A stretch of DNA of 64,000 nucleotides from Luteimonas sp. BLCC-B24 (lineage in GTDB: Bacteria > Pseudomonadota > Gammaproteobacteria > Xanthomonadales > Xanthomonadaceae): contig NZ_JAQQGN010000001.1 of NCBI RefSeq assembly GCF_028550595.1, forward strand, positions 434,001 through 498,000, in the 5' to 3' direction. This document shows, piece by piece, positions 1 to 9,109 of the stretch. Numbering within the stretch: position 1 is the first letter of the stretch; each line of letters begins with the position of its first letter. The notes under the pieces were generated by a model that saw nothing but the letters and a program-made list of their open reading frames with translations, did not search any database and was not told the DNA's origin. The translations under genes were made by a program, and so were the position numbers.

Positions 1-462
<462 letters not shown>

Positions 463-765
463 GCGCTGCCCGAGGTCACCCGCGGGGCGATGGAACGCCG
501 GACGCCGATGCCCCGCATCGGCGTCCTCGTTTGCGGCCGCCGCGCGGCGGGCGGATGCCGCATGAGGCGACACGATTCCTCCATTGCAGGTCGCGTGATC
601 GCACCGCGGCGATGGCGTCCGACCGGTCGCAGCGGCGCGGCCTGTATCAGCAATTCCGCTTCGCGTGGGACGTCGCGCGCGCCGCAGGACCGCAGCGCGT
701 GTGCGCATGAAGCGGCCCTCCGGCCGCCGTACACTCGATGCCTGTTCCGCCGCGGATCCCGCCCG
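463..765. other. 303-base gap between katG and the SDR gene
   Basis: No convincing gene is seen. The only clear structure is the hairpin at 500-526. The rest is GC-rich, with overlapping open frames that have no recognisable protein character. A promoter for the downstream SDR gene is expected here, but no good -35/-10 pair was found. Confidence 0.5.
500..526 (+). terminator. Hairpin terminator after katG
   Basis: A perfect 12-base stem (GGACGCCGATGC at 500-511 against GCATCGGCGTCC at 515-526) with a CCC loop, followed by a weak T-containing tail (TCGTTTG). It sits 38 bases after the katG stop, so it most likely ends the katG transcript. Confidence 0.75.
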
Positions 766-1712
766 ATGCAGTTCGATCTCCGCAGGCGTCGCCTGCTCCA
801 GGCCTGTACGCTGGCGGCGCTCGCGAGCGCCCTGCCCGGCTACGCGCGTACGCGGGCACTCGATGCGACCACCACGGCCGAACAGGCCACCGCCGGCCTC
901 GACCTGCGCGGCCGCACCATCGTCGTCACCGGCTGCACCCGGGCATCGGCCAGGAGACCATGCGCGTACTCGCGCTGCGCGGCGCGCACGTGATCGGCAC
1001 GGCGCGCTCGCGGGCTTCGGGTGAGGCCGCGTGCGCCGCCGTGCGGGGCCGCGCGACGCCGGTCGTGCTGGATCTGGCCGATTTCGACTCGGTCGTCGCG
1101 GCGAGCGCCGCCGTCCGCGCGCTCGACGTGCCGATCGACGCCCTGGTGTGCAACGCCGGCGTGGTGCTGGGCGATCTCGAACAGGTGCGCGGTCTCGAGA
1201 AGACCTTCGTCGTCAACCATCTCGGCCACTACCTGCTCGTGCGTCGCCTGCTCGATCGCGTGACCGCCGCACCACACGGCCGCGTGGTCGTGCTCGGCAG
1301 CGGCGACGAGCGCAATGCGCCGCGGGGCGGCATCCAGTTCGACGATCTCTCCGGTGCGAGCTGGGACGCGCGCTACGCCCATTCGAAACTCGCGAACGGC
1401 CTGTTTTCACTCGAACTGTCGCGCCGTCTGTCCGGCACGCGCGCCACCTCCAACTGCGTCTCGCCCGGCCACACGCGCAGCCGCATCCTGCGCAATGTCG
1501 GCAACCGCTACCGCAGTGATGCGCGCAGCGTGCAACAGGGCGCGGCGACGCCCTGCTGGCTGGCGGCGGCGCCCGCGGCCGCCGGCGTGAACGGCGGCTT
1601 CTTCCGGGACTTCGCGCCGGCCCCACAGAGCGACATGCAGCGCGATACCGCCATGGCCGCCCGCCTGTGGAGCGTGTCCGAATCGCTGGTGCGCGACTGG
1701 CTCCCGGGCTGA
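766..1712 (+). pseudogene. Short-chain dehydrogenase/reductase with a -1 frameshift
   Basis: An ATG at 766 opens an SDR protein with an arginine-rich N-terminal signal (RRRRLLQ followed by a hydrophobic stretch, Tat-like). The frame runs to the nucleotide-binding loop, GRTIVVTGCT, and then breaks near 939-941. The downstream frame resumes with GIGQETMRVLALRGAHVIG. Adding one base (ACC-nCG-GGC) restores the normal TGxxxGIG motif and gives a 315-residue protein. The rest of the family is intact: the NAG motif (CNAGVV), the catalytic YxxxK (YAHSK) and a usual SDR length apart from the signal. The lesion is in the NAD(P)-binding motif, so the gene is inactive unless this is a sequencing error. 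No substrate can be inferred. Confidence 0.8.
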
Positions 1713-1719
1713 CCGACGC

Positions 1720-2118
1720 TCAGAGCGCGTCGATGTCCCCCAGCGCGCGGATCAGCTTCCGCGCGCGCTTGTCGGGCTTGTGCTCCGGCGCCTGGTAGCC
1801 CGCACGCGCGGCGCGCACGTCGGCCAGCCGGGCCAGACGCGCGGCGCGCGATGCTTCGGTTTCGCTGTAGAGCGTCTGCGCGACGCTCGCCGGGCCACGC
1901 GTCTCGGACAGCCCGGTCACCGCGATCTCGAAGCGTTCCTCGCCGCGCGCCACACGGAGCGCATCGCCGATGCGGATGGCCCGCGCCGGCTTGGCCCGCT
2001 GGCCGCCCACCTCGACCTTGCCGGTGTCGATGGCCTGCTTGGCCAGCGCCCGGGTCTTGAAGAAGCGCGCGGCCCAGAGCCAGAGATCGAGGCGTACGGT
2101 GTGAAGCGGTTCGGTCAT
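1720..2118 (-). CDS. hslR: Heat shock protein 15, S4-domain RNA-binding protein
   Basis: 132 residues starting MTEPLHTVRLDLWLWAARF. An S4 RNA-binding domain covers roughly residues 9-60 (RLDLWLWAARFFKTRALA, then VEVGGQRAKPARAIRIGD), followed by a basic C-terminal tail typical of Hsp15. The family binds stalled 50S subunits carrying peptidyl-tRNA and helps recycle them after heat shock. The frame stays open upstream to 2253, but those residues are not family-like, so the ATG at 2118 is chosen. It converges on the SDR gene with only 7 bases between the stops. Confidence 0.92.
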   Translation of the reverse strand: MTEPLHTVRLDLWLWAARFFKTRALAKQAIDTGKVEVGGQRAKPARAIRIGDALRVARGEERFEIAVTGLSETRGPASVAQTLYSETEASRAARLARLADVRAARAGYQAPEHKPDKRARKLIRALGDIDAL

Positions 2119-2318
2119 GGCGTCCTGCGCCGCGAGGCATGAGGTGGCGACGGCAACGCACGCCCCGCGGGCGGCGCTGTGCCGGAGAGCAGCGTAAGGG
2201 CCGTCGACGGTGCGAGGACTCAACGCGTATCGAAGCGGGCGCGATTCCGGCACACGACGGCAGCATCTCCGCGCCGGCTCGCCCGTGCATCACGAGGCAC
2301 TGCGCGGATGAAACGCAA

Positions 2319-2340
2319 ACGGCCGCCTTGCGGCGGCCGT
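2319..2340 (-). terminator. Terminator of the rpsP-rimM-trmD-rplS operon
   Basis: Read on the minus strand, ACGGCCGCC pairs perfectly with GGCGGCCGT around a 4-base loop, followed by a T-containing tail (TTTGCGTTTC). It lies just beyond the rplS stop at 2363 and separates that operon from hslR. Confidence 0.85.
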
Positions 2341-2362
2341 CGTGCGACATCGGACGCGGCGA

Positions 2363-2833
2363 TTATTCGGCCGCAGCGGCCGACTTCGCGGCCGCGGCCG
2401 CTTCGGTCTTCGCAGCCGCGTCGGCGGCGCGGTCGGCGCGGGCCTTCTCGTTCTTGGCCTTCGCACCGGCCGACAGGTCTTCCTTGATGCGCGCCTTCTT
2501 GCCTTCCAGGCCACGCAGGTAGTACAGCTTGCCGGCGCGCACCTTGCCGCGACGCTTGACCTCGACCGACTCGATCGTCGCGCTGTGGCTCTGGAACACG
2601 CGCTCGACGCCGAAGCCGTGCGAGATCTTGCGCACGGTGAACGCGGAGTTCAGGCCGGCGTTCTTCTTGCCGATGACCACACCCTCATAGGCCTGGACGC
2701 GCTCACGGTTGCCTTCCTTGACCTTGACGTTGACGACGACGGTGTCGCCGGGGCCGAAGTCGGGAAGCTGGCGCGCGGTCTGGGCGCTTTCGAAGTCCTG
2801 CAGCAGGGTGTTCAGGGAGGGCTTGGTGGTCAT
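2363..2833 (-). CDS. rplS: 50S ribosomal protein L19
   Basis: 156 residues. The L19 core covers about residues 1-118 ([22 protein letters not shown], then [18 protein letters not shown] and [22 protein letters not shown]). L19 sits at the 30S-50S interface. The protein is about 20-40 residues longer than usual because of an Ala/Lys/Glu-rich, low-complexity tail ([16 protein letters not shown]). It is the last gene of the conserved rpsP-rimM-trmD-rplS block. The 144-base gap to trmD contains a good -10 box, so extra internal transcription is likely. Confidence 0.98.
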   Translation of the reverse strand: MTTKPSLNTLLQDFESAQTARQLPDFGPGDTVVVNVKVKEGNRERVQAYEGVVIGKKNAGLNSAFTVRKISHGFGVERVFQSHSATIESVEVKRRGKVRAGKLYYLRGLEGKKARIKEDLSAGAKAKNEKARADRAADAAAKTEAAAAAKSAAAAE

Positions 2834-2930
2834 GGTCTAGGCCTGTTGGTGTCGTTGTAGGCGTGGTGCACGTGGACGCACGCTCTGGCTCGGCGAGCTC
2901 TTCGGCTCGGGTGAAACGGGTTAGCCGCGC

Positions 2931-2936
2931 ATTATA
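2931..2936 (-). promoter_or_regulatory. Likely internal promoter (-10) before rplS
   Basis: TATAAT on the minus strand in the trmD-rplS gap, about 100 bases before the rplS start and within the context GGCTATAATGCG. No convincing -35 hexamer was found at 16-18 bases. The same CTATAATCGCC-like context recurs before rpsP and ffh in this window, which supports it as a real promoter element. Confidence 0.5.
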
Positions 2937-2977
2937 GCCGCAGCGATCCGGCGAATGCCAGCACCGGCCGGACCCGA

Positions 2978-3799
2978 TCAGGCGGCCGGGGTACCGCCGG
3001 GGTCGGCACCGTTGGCCGACCGCCAGTCGGCCAGCAGCCGTCGGTCCGCCTTGCCGAGCGTCGACTCGTCGATGAGGTCCGGGCGCCGCTCCAGCGTGCG
3101 CACCAACGCCTGCTGACGCCGCCACTTCGCGATTTCGGCGTGATTGCCCGACAGCAGCACCTCGGGCACCTGCCCCAGCGCATGCGACACGGGCCGGGTG
3201 TAGTGCGGGCAATCGAGCAGGCCGTCGCCCTCGAAGCTGTCCTGCACGGCCGATTCTGCGTCGCCAAGCGCCCCGTCCTGCAGCCGGGCGACGGCGTCCA
3301 GCACCACCGCGGCCGCCAGTTCGCCGCCCGAAAGCACGTAGTCGCCGATCGACAGCTCCTCGTCGACCTCGGCCTGCAGCAGGCGCTCGTCGATGCCCTC
3401 GTAGCGGCCGCACAGCAGGATCAGCCGCGGCAACGCGGCGAGCTCGCGCACCCTGGCCTGGGTGAGGCGCTGTCCCTGCGGGCTCATGTAGATCACCCGC
3501 GCCGGCGCCGGATCGGCCGCGCGCGCGGCGGTGAGCGTCGCGCGCAGCGGGTCGATCAGCATCACCATGCCCGGGCCGCCGCCGAACGGTCGGTCGTCGA
3601 CCCGGCGGTAATTGCCTTCGGCGTAATCGCGCGGATTCCAGGCCTGCAACGTCACCAGCCCGCGCTCACGCGCCCGGCCCACGACCCCGACATCGGCCGC
3701 CTGGGTGATGAACTCGGGAAACAGACTGACGACGTCGAAACGGATCGGGCCGGGGTTCGGAATTCGGGATTGGGGATTCGGCAATGCGTCCGACCTCAT
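2978..3799 (-). CDS. trmD: tRNA (guanine37-N1)-methyltransferase
   Basis: 273 residues from the ATG at 3799. This is a SPOUT methyltransferase that makes m1G37 in tRNAs and prevents +1 frameshifting. Visible family motifs are [11 protein letters not shown] near the N-terminus, [31 protein letters not shown] and the knot segment [13 protein letters not shown]. The first ~18 residues are unusual because they are encoded by a copy of the intergenic GGGATTCGGGATTGGGG repeat ([11 protein letters not shown]) that fuses in frame to the conserved start of the enzyme. The true start may be this ATG or a TTG at the sixth codon; normal TrmD begins close to the [11 protein letters not shown] segment. Confidence 0.96.
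   Translation of the reverse strand: MRSDALPNPQSRIPNPGPIRFDVVSLFPEFITQAADVGVVGRARERGLVTLQAWNPRDYAEGNYRRVDDRPFGGGPGMVMLIDPLRATLTAARAADPAPARVIYMSPQGQRLTQARVRELAALPRLILLCGRYEGIDERLLQAEVDEELSIGDYVLSGGELAAAVVLDAVARLQDGALGDAESAVQDSFEGDGLLDCPHYTRPVSHALGQVPEVLLSGNHAEIAKWRRQQALVRTLERRPDLIDESTLGKADRRLLADWRSANGADPGGTPAA
3752..3782. repeat. Intergenic repeat copy A (GGGATTCGGGATTGGGG family)
   Basis: Contains AATTCGGGATTGGGGATTCG. Related copies lie at 3811-3833 (inverted), 33465-33495 and 33563-33593 (inverted). This copy is translated as the N-terminus of TrmD. Such runs are frequent between genes in Xanthomonadaceae. Confidence 0.75.
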
Positions 3800-3810
3800 G
3801 ACTGCTTCTC

Positions 3811-3833
3811 CCAATCCCGAATCCTGAATCCCC
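3811..3833. repeat. Intergenic repeat copy B, inverted relative to copy A
   Basis: Contains CCAATCCCGAATCCTGAATC between trmD and rimM. With copy A it forms an inverted pair about 28 bases apart that could fold as a hairpin in the rimM-trmD messenger. Confidence 0.7.
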
Positions 3834-3846
3834 ACTGCCGGGCTTC

Positions 3847-4374
3847 TCAGAACTCCGGATCCCAGTCCACCGTCACCAGCGCCGCTTCGAAATCGATCGA
3901 GACGATGTAGTCCGGCAGCACGAAGGGAATCATGCGTTCGCGATCGCCCTGGGCGACCAGCACGTCGTTGGCGCCGGTCGAGAACAGGTGCGAGACGACA
4001 CCGAAATCGACGCCTTCGACATTGCGCACGCGCAGGCCTTCGAGGTCCACCCAGTAGTACTCGCCGGGCCTCGGCGGCGGCAGTGCGTCGCGTGGCACGA
4101 AGACATCGAGCCCCCGCGCGGCCTCGGCGGCATCCCGATCGTCGATGCCCGGCACCGTCGCGACGACGCCCTTCGGCGTTTCACGCCCCTTCGCGCCTTC
4201 GCATTCGCGCTCGACGCCGCGCGCGTCGCGCAGCACCCAGGGCTGGTAACGGAAGATCGCGCTGCGCGGCTCGGTGAAGGATTCGAGTTTCACTTCGCCA
4301 CGCACACCGAACGCGCCATGGACCTTCCCCACCTGGATCATCCGGCGGGAGGGCTGGCGCGTCGGGTCGTTCAT
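3847..4374 (-). CDS. rimM: 16S rRNA processing protein RimM
   Basis: 175 residues. It assists late maturation of the 30S head and binds S19. The N-terminal RimM domain is seen in [22 protein letters not shown] and the C-terminal PRC-barrel in [21 protein letters not shown] and [14 protein letters not shown]. Length is normal for the family. It lies 37 bases downstream of rpsP and is separated from trmD by the repeat pair. Confidence 0.97.
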   Translation of the reverse strand: MNDPTRQPSRRMIQVGKVHGAFGVRGEVKLESFTEPRSAIFRYQPWVLRDARGVERECEGAKGRETPKGVVATVPGIDDRDAAEAARGLDVFVPRDALPPPRPGEYYWVDLEGLRVRNVEGVDFGVVSHLFSTGANDVLVAQGDRERMIPFVLPDYIVSIDFEAALVTVDWDPEF

Positions 4375-4411
4375 GAGAACAGCGGCCGCACGCGAAGGCG
4401 CGGCCCCGGGG

Positions 4412-4672
4412 TCAGGCGGCGGTGGCCGCAGCCTTGCCCGCTTCCTTGTACAGGCCGCGGACCTTGTCGGTCATCTGCGCGCCATTCTTCACCCAATGGT
4501 CGACACGGGCGGTGTCCAGCACCACGCGCTGCTCGCCACCGGTGGCGACGGGGTTGTAGTAACCCACGCGCTCGATGTTGCGGCCGTCGCGCGCGCTGCG
4601 CGAGTCGGTCACGATGATGTGGTAGAACGGACGCTTCTTGGCGCCGCCGCGCGTCAGACGGATCTTGACCAT
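4412..4672 (-). CDS. rpsP: 30S ribosomal protein S16
   Basis: 86 residues, starting [20 protein letters not shown] and including [19 protein letters not shown], both diagnostic of S16. It is the first gene of the rpsP-rimM-trmD-rplS operon. The ATG at 4672 is fixed by the conserved N-terminus, although the frame stays open far upstream. A TATAAT box lies 51 bases before the start. Confidence 0.98.
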   Translation of the reverse strand: MVKIRLTRGGAKKRPFYHIIVTDSRSARDGRNIERVGYYNPVATGGEQRVVLDTARVDHWVKNGAQMTDKVRGLYKEAGKAAATAA

Positions 4673-4723
4673 TGCTTTGCTTCCTGTGTTGCCCAGTCGC
4701 CAGGGTGGCGAGGTAAGCCGGCG

Positions 4724-4729
4724 ATTATA
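4724..4729 (-). promoter_or_regulatory. Likely rpsP operon promoter (-10)
   Basis: TATAAT on the minus strand in the gap between the pabC-like gene and rpsP, with context GCTATAATCGCCGG. The best upstream hexamer is TTGCCG, at a long 19-base spacing. It explains why rpsP can be expressed separately from the genes upstream. Confidence 0.6.
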
Positions 4730-4763
4730 GCGGAAATCCGCATCTGCTCGGCAAGCGGCCCGC

Positions 4764-5585
4764 TCAGGGCCCGAGCGGGTCCCAGGGCACGGCCGCCAGA
4801 ATGGCCTGCAGTGCCGCCGGTACGCCCGGATCGTTCGCGAACGCCCGCCCGTCGACCGACGCCAACGGCCACAGGCCGCTGCTGTTGCAGGCGAACGCCG
4901 ATCGGAACGTCGGACACGCCTCGAGCCGGACCGGCGACACACGCTGGGCCAGTCCGGCGGCCTCGAGACCCGCACGCAGCAGGCCTTCGGTGACGCCCCG
5001 CAACGCATCACCGTCCGGCCAGACGATCCCGCCCTCGCTATCGACGAAGCCGAGATTCCACAGGGCGCCTTCGGTCACGTGGTCCGCAGGATCGACCAGC
5101 AGCGCGTCGTCGAAACCCGCGGCGCGCGCAGCCCGGCGCGCGTGCAACAGCGGCAGAGTCGCCAGGTGCTTGAGGTGCGCCAGCGGACGCACGTAGCGGC
5201 AGCTCTGCAGGCGTTGCGGCGCCACCGGCGCAGCGCGCGGTGGCGACAGCGCGACCAGCAGCACCACGTCGGCGGCGTCGCCCCGCTCCACCGCAGCGAA
5301 GTCCGGCGCCGCGACCGAGACACGCAGGGTCGCGTCGTCGATCCCGGCCGCATTCAGCGCTGCTGCGAGTTCGCGCCGGATGCGCGCAGCGGGCAGCACG
5401 TGGCCGAAGAGTTCGAGATTGGCCGCCTGGAGCCGCGCGAGATGGCGCCCGAGGCCCTGCACGGCGCCGCCGCGCACCTGCATCGTGGACAGATGGCCGT
5501 AGTTGGCCTGCAGCGCCGACAACAGCGCGACGTCGGCAGGTCGACCGTCGATCCACAGGCGGGTGTTCGATGCCGACCGGTTCAC
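4764..5585 (-). CDS. pabC: Class IV aminotransferase, probable 4-amino-4-deoxychorismate lyase
   Basis: 273 residues from a GTG at 5585. It is a PLP-dependent fold-IV enzyme. The pattern [19 protein letters not shown] carries the expected PLP lysine (compare LKHLNRLEQV in E. coli PabC), and the downstream [14 protein letters not shown] and GVTEGLLR match the substrate and phosphate-binding segments. PabC releases pyruvate from aminodeoxychorismate to give p-aminobenzoate for folate. The GTG overlaps the TGA of the upstream oxygenase gene by four bases (GTGA), so the two are probably translationally coupled. D-amino acid or branched-chain aminotransferase activity cannot be excluded from sequence alone. 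Confidence 0.8.
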   Translation of the reverse strand: MNRSASNTRLWIDGRPADVALLSALQANYGHLSTMQVRGGAVQGLGRHLARLQAANLELFGHVLPAARIRRELAAALNAAGIDDATLRVSVAAPDFAAVERGDAADVVLLVALSPPRAAPVAPQRLQSCRYVRPLAHLKHLATLPLLHARRAARAAGFDDALLVDPADHVTEGALWNLGFVDSEGGIVWPDGDALRGVTEGLLRAGLEAAGLAQRVSPVRLEACPTFRSAFACNSSGLWPLASVDGRAFANDPGVPAALQAILAAVPWDPLGP

Positions 5586-6652
5586 AGCCAGGCCTCCGCC
5601 GCGCGCCACCAGCCGGCGACGAGTTCGGCCGCAGGCCGGGCTTGCGCACAGGCGGCCGACTGCCCGGCCCAGGCCTGCATGGCATCGATGCGGTCGTCGC
5701 GCACCGCTGCGGCGCGCATCGCTGCGGTCAATCCACGCTGCACCGGATACGGCTGCGCCGGCGGTGCATCCGGGGCGTCCGCGGCGCGCACGTAGGCCGT
5801 CACCAGTGCGCGGCCCGGGCGGCCGCTGAAGGCACGGGTCAGCACCGTCTGCTCGGGCGCCGTGTGCACGAGTGCATCGGCCCACGCCGATGGAAGGCCG
5901 GCCTCGGGCGTACGCAGAAAGGCGGTCCCCATCTGCACGGCGCTCGCGCCCAGCGCGAACGCCGCCGCGATGCCCCGCCCGTCCGCGATGCCGCCGGCGG
6001 CGATCACCGGCACGCGCAGGGCATCGGCCAGACGCGGCAGCAGCGAAAACAGGCCGACCGCTCGCGCTTCGGCGCTGGCGGCATCGAAGGCGCCGCGATG
6101 CCCGCCCGCTTCGAACCCCTGCGCAACGACCGCGTCGGCCCCCGCCGCTTCGGCGGCGAGCGCCTCGTCGAGCGTCGTCGCACAGGCGAACCAGGCGATG
6201 CCCGCGCGCTTGAGCCGGGCGACGAACGGCGCCGGAAACACCCCCATGATCGACGAGGCGACGGCCGGCCGGGCGGCGAGCAGCGCCGCGCATTGCGCAT
6301 CGAAATCGGCCGGCATCGCATCACCCGCGTCGGCCGCCACGTCCGGCCCCCACTGCGCGAGAAACGCACGCGTCGCCGCTTCGGCGGAGGCATCGCGCGC
6401 TGGCGCGGGATCCGGCACCCACAGATTGATCTGGGCGGGTCCGCCGCCAGCGGCGCGCAGATCGTCCATCCACGCGCCGATGTCATGGGGCGGCGACAGC
6501 ACCGCGCCCATCGCACCCATGCCACCGGCCTCGATCACCGCACGCGACAGCGCGACGGGGCATGCGCCTGCCATCGGCGACAGCAGCACCGGTCGCTGCA
6601 GCCCGAAGCGCGCACAGAATGCGTCGCTGCGCTGGCGGGCTGCGGACGTCAT
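5582..6652 (-). CDS. Nitronate monooxygenase-family FMN oxidoreductase
   Basis: 356 residues from the ATG at 6652. It has the TIM-barrel fold of the 2-nitropropane dioxygenase/nitronate monooxygenase family: PVLLSPMAGACP near residue 21, the GGH active-site motif (EAGGHRGAF, around residues 181-189) and the FMN phosphate-binding stretch VIAAGGIADGRGIAAAF followed by ASAVQMGTAFLRTPE. These enzymes oxidise alkyl nitronates such as propionate-3-nitronate; the natural substrate is unknown. It overlaps the pabC-like gene by four bases, and both sit between ffh and rpsP. Confidence 0.85.
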   Translation of the reverse strand: MTSAARQRSDAFCARFGLQRPVLLSPMAGACPVALSRAVIEAGGMGAMGAVLSPPHDIGAWMDDLRAAGGGPAQINLWVPDPAPARDASAEAATRAFLAQWGPDVAADAGDAMPADFDAQCAALLAARPAVASSIMGVFPAPFVARLKRAGIAWFACATTLDEALAAEAAGADAVVAQGFEAGGHRGAFDAASAEARAVGLFSLLPRLADALRVPVIAAGGIADGRGIAAAFALGASAVQMGTAFLRTPEAGLPSAWADALVHTAPEQTVLTRAFSGRPGRALVTAYVRAADAPDAPPAQPYPVQRGLTAAMRAAAVRDDRIDAMQAWAGQSAACAQARPAAELVAGWWRAAEAWL

Positions 6653-6800
6653 GCGTGACGTGCCTGCTCGACGCCCGTTGCCGACGCGGGAAAACGGCGC
6701 GTGGCGGAGCGCCGGAAGCCCAGGGTGCATGCCGCAGGTGAGCCACTCGCGCGCTGCACGCACGTCACCTGGCCAGCGCAGCCGGGCATGGCGCAGGCAC

Positions 6801-8171
6801 TCAGCGGAACGGCATGCGGCCCATGCCGCCCATCATGCCCTGCAGCCCGCGCATCATGCCCTTCATGCCGCCGCGGGCCATCTTGCCCATCATCTTTTCC
6901 ATCTGCATGTACTGCTTCATCAGCTTGTTGACGTCGGACGGCGTGGTGCCCGAACCGGCGGCGATGCGTGCGCGGCGCGAGCCGTTGAGCAGGTTCGGGT
7001 TGCGCCGTTCCTTCTTGGTCATCGAGTTGATGATCGCGATCATCCGCGGCACTTCCTTGCCCTGGCTGACCTGCTGCTTGAGATGCTCGGGCACGTTGCC
7101 GAGGCCGGGCAGCTTCTCCATCAAACTGCCGATGCCGCCCATGTTCTGCATCTGTTCGAGCTGGTCGCGCATGTCGTTGAGGTCGAACTTCTTGCCCTTG
7201 GCGACCTTCTCGGCGAGCTTCTGCGCCTTGTCCTTGTCGACCTGGCCTTCGACCTGCTCGACCAGCGACAGCACGTCGCCCATGTCGAGGATGCGGCCGG
7301 CGACGCGCTCGGGGTGGAAGACGTCGAGGCCGTCGACCTTCTCGCCGGTGCCGACGAACTTGATCGGCTTGCCGGTGATGTAGCGCACCGACAGCGCCGC
7401 GCCGCCGCGGGCGTCGCCGTCGGTCTTGGTCAGCACCACGCCGGTCAGCGGCAGCGCCTCGCCGAAGGCCTTGGCCGTGTTGGCCGCGTCTTGGCCGGTC
7501 ATCGAGTCGACCACGAACAGCGTTTCGACCGGATTGACCGCGGCATGCAGCGCCTTGATCTCGTCCATCATCGCTTCGTCGATCGCGAGACGGCCGGCCG
7601 TGTCGACCAGCAGCACGTCGATGAAGGATTTCCTGGCATCGGCGATCGCCGCGCGCACGATGTCGACCGGCTGCTGCGAGGACTCGGACGGGAAGAAGCT
7701 CACGTCGACCTGCTGCGCCAGCGTCCTGAGCTGTTCGATCGCGGCCGGACGATAGACGTCGGCCGACACCACCATGACCTTCTTCTTGCGCTTTTCCTTC
7801 AGCAGCTTGGCGAGCTTGCCGACCGTCGTGGTCTTGCCCGCGCCCTGCAGGCCGGCCATCAGGATGACCGCCGGCGCCGGCACGTTGAGGTTGAGCTCGG
7901 TCGCCTGCGCGCCCATGACCGCGGTCAGCTCGTCGCGCACGACCTTGATCAGCGCCTGGCCCGGCGTCAGCGATTTCAGCACTTCCTGACCGACCGCCCG
8001 CACCTTGATGCGTTCGATCAGCGCCTGCACCACCGGCAGCGCGACATCGGCCTCGAGCAGCGCGATGCGAACCTCGCGGGTGGCCTCGCGGATGTTCTCC
8101 TCGGTCAGGCGACCGCGGCCACGCAGGCGTTCCATGGTGCCGGACAGACGCTGGGTCAGGGACTCGAACAT
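6801..8171 (-). CDS. ffh: Signal recognition particle protein Ffh
   Basis: 456 residues. This GTPase binds 4.5S RNA and signal sequences and delivers ribosomes to FtsY. The N domain (MFESLTQRLSGTMERLRGRG) is followed by the G domain with the P-loop GLQGAGKTTT, DTAGR and TKTDGDARGG, and then a methionine-rich M domain ending in GMKGMMRGLQGMMGGMGRM. The ATG at 8171 matches the usual Ffh start; the longer open frame upstream is ignored. It diverges from the ypjD-like gene, and a TATAAT lies 34 bases upstream. Confidence 0.98.
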   Translation of the reverse strand: MFESLTQRLSGTMERLRGRGRLTEENIREATREVRIALLEADVALPVVQALIERIKVRAVGQEVLKSLTPGQALIKVVRDELTAVMGAQATELNLNVPAPAVILMAGLQGAGKTTTVGKLAKLLKEKRKKKVMVVSADVYRPAAIEQLRTLAQQVDVSFFPSESSQQPVDIVRAAIADARKSFIDVLLVDTAGRLAIDEAMMDEIKALHAAVNPVETLFVVDSMTGQDAANTAKAFGEALPLTGVVLTKTDGDARGGAALSVRYITGKPIKFVGTGEKVDGLDVFHPERVAGRILDMGDVLSLVEQVEGQVDKDKAQKLAEKVAKGKKFDLNDMRDQLEQMQNMGGIGSLMEKLPGLGNVPEHLKQQVSQGKEVPRMIAIINSMTKKERRNPNLLNGSRRARIAAGSGTTPSDVNKLMKQYMQMEKMMGKMARGGMKGMMRGLQGMMGGMGRMPFR

Positions 8172-8204
8172 GCGACAACTCGATGCGGCGGAATACGGCC
8201 GGCG

Positions 8205-8210
8205 ATTATA
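8205..8210 (-). promoter_or_regulatory. Likely ffh promoter (-10)
   Basis: TATAAT on the minus strand within GGCTATAATCGCCGG, 34 bases before the ffh start and in the same sequence context as the rpsP -10. No strong -35 is visible. Confidence 0.6.
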
Positions 8211-8295
8211 GCCGGCGCCGTCGCCGGCACCGGGGCGTGCCAGCCCGCGCCACGGGGCGCTGCCCGGCATGCGCGCGGCATGCGACACTGCCACG

Positions 8296-9084
8296 ATGAC
8301 AATCGTTCTCATTGCAGCCCTGCTCTATCTGCTGGCGGCCGCGGCGCTGGTGCGCGGCGTGGCACGCGAGCCCAGGCCCGGCAACGCCTGGTGGGCCGGG
8401 CCCGCGCTCGGCGCCGTGGCGCTGCATGCCACCGCCCATGTGCTGGTCTGGCGCGACGTGGGCGCGGAACTGCATTTCTTCGCCGCGCTGTCCCTGGTGG
8501 GCCTGGGTATGGCGATGCTGACGGCGCTCTACGACGTGCGCGGCCGCATGGCGGCGCTGGGCGTGATCGTGTTTCCGATCGCTGCACTGACCCTGCTCGG
8601 GTACGGGCAGTCCACGCACGCCGCATCCGACACCCTCGACTGGCGCCTGCACCTGCATGCCTGGTTCGCGCTGCTGGCCTATGCCGCGCTGGCCGTCGCC
8701 GCCGTGCTCGCATTGATGCTGTGGGCCCAGGAACGCGCGCTGCGCCGACGCGAGTTCCACCGCTGGCTGCGCGCACTGCCGCCGTTGACCGAACTCGAAT
8801 CGCTGCTGTTCCGCACGATCTGGGTCGGCTTCGCGCTCCTCACGGCCACGCTGGTCACGGGCGTGTTGTTCGTCGAGGACTTCTTCGCCCAGCACCTGAT
8901 GCACAAGACCGTGCTCAGCGTGCTGTCGTGGCTGGCCTTCGGCGCCCTGCTGTTCGGCCGCTGGCGCCACGGCTGGCGCGGCACCCGCGCGGTCGGCTGG
9001 ACGCTGGCCGCGATGGCGCTGCTGGTGCTGGCGTTCTTCGGCAGCAAGTTCGTGCTGGAACTGGTGCTGCGGCGGACGGGCTGA
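8296..9084 (+). CDS. Inner-membrane cytochrome c assembly-like protein (YpjD/CcsA family)
   Basis: 262 residues with about eight hydrophobic membrane segments (for example LIAALLYLLAAAALV at the start and LAAMALLVLAFFGSKFVL near the end). Family-like signatures are LHAWFALLAYAALA, the loop PLTELESLLFRTIWVGF and HKTVLSVLSWLAF, with conserved histidines. In gammaproteobacteria this CcsA/ResC-like gene commonly sits beside ffh, as here, in divergent orientation. The exact role is unsettled in the family; heme handling is suggested by homology only. A Fur-like palindrome overlaps the start codon. The ATG at 8296 is preferred over 8269 because the membrane segment begins directly after it. Confidence 0.85.
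   Translation: MTIVLIAALLYLLAAAALVRGVAREPRPGNAWWAGPALGAVALHATAHVLVWRDVGAELHFFAALSLVGLGMAMLTALYDVRGRMAALGVIVFPIAALTLLGYGQSTHAASDTLDWRLHLHAWFALLAYAALAVAAVLALMLWAQERALRRREFHRWLRALPPLTELESLLFRTIWVGFALLTATLVTGVLFVEDFFAQHLMHKTVLSVLSWLAFGALLFGRWRHGWRGTRAVGWTLAAMALLVLAFFGSKFVLELVLRRTG
8297..8311 (+). promoter_or_regulatory. Fur-box-like palindrome overlapping the ypjD-like start codon
   Basis: TGACAATCGTTCTCA matches the 7-1-7 Fur consensus TGATAATGATTATCA at 11 of 15 positions and has five of seven arm pairs. It begins at the second base of the ATG. If real, it would repress by occlusion; it could also be coincidental coding sequence. Confidence 0.35.
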
Positions 9085-9109
9085 CGCACCTCGAGAAGGG
9101 AGCCACCAC

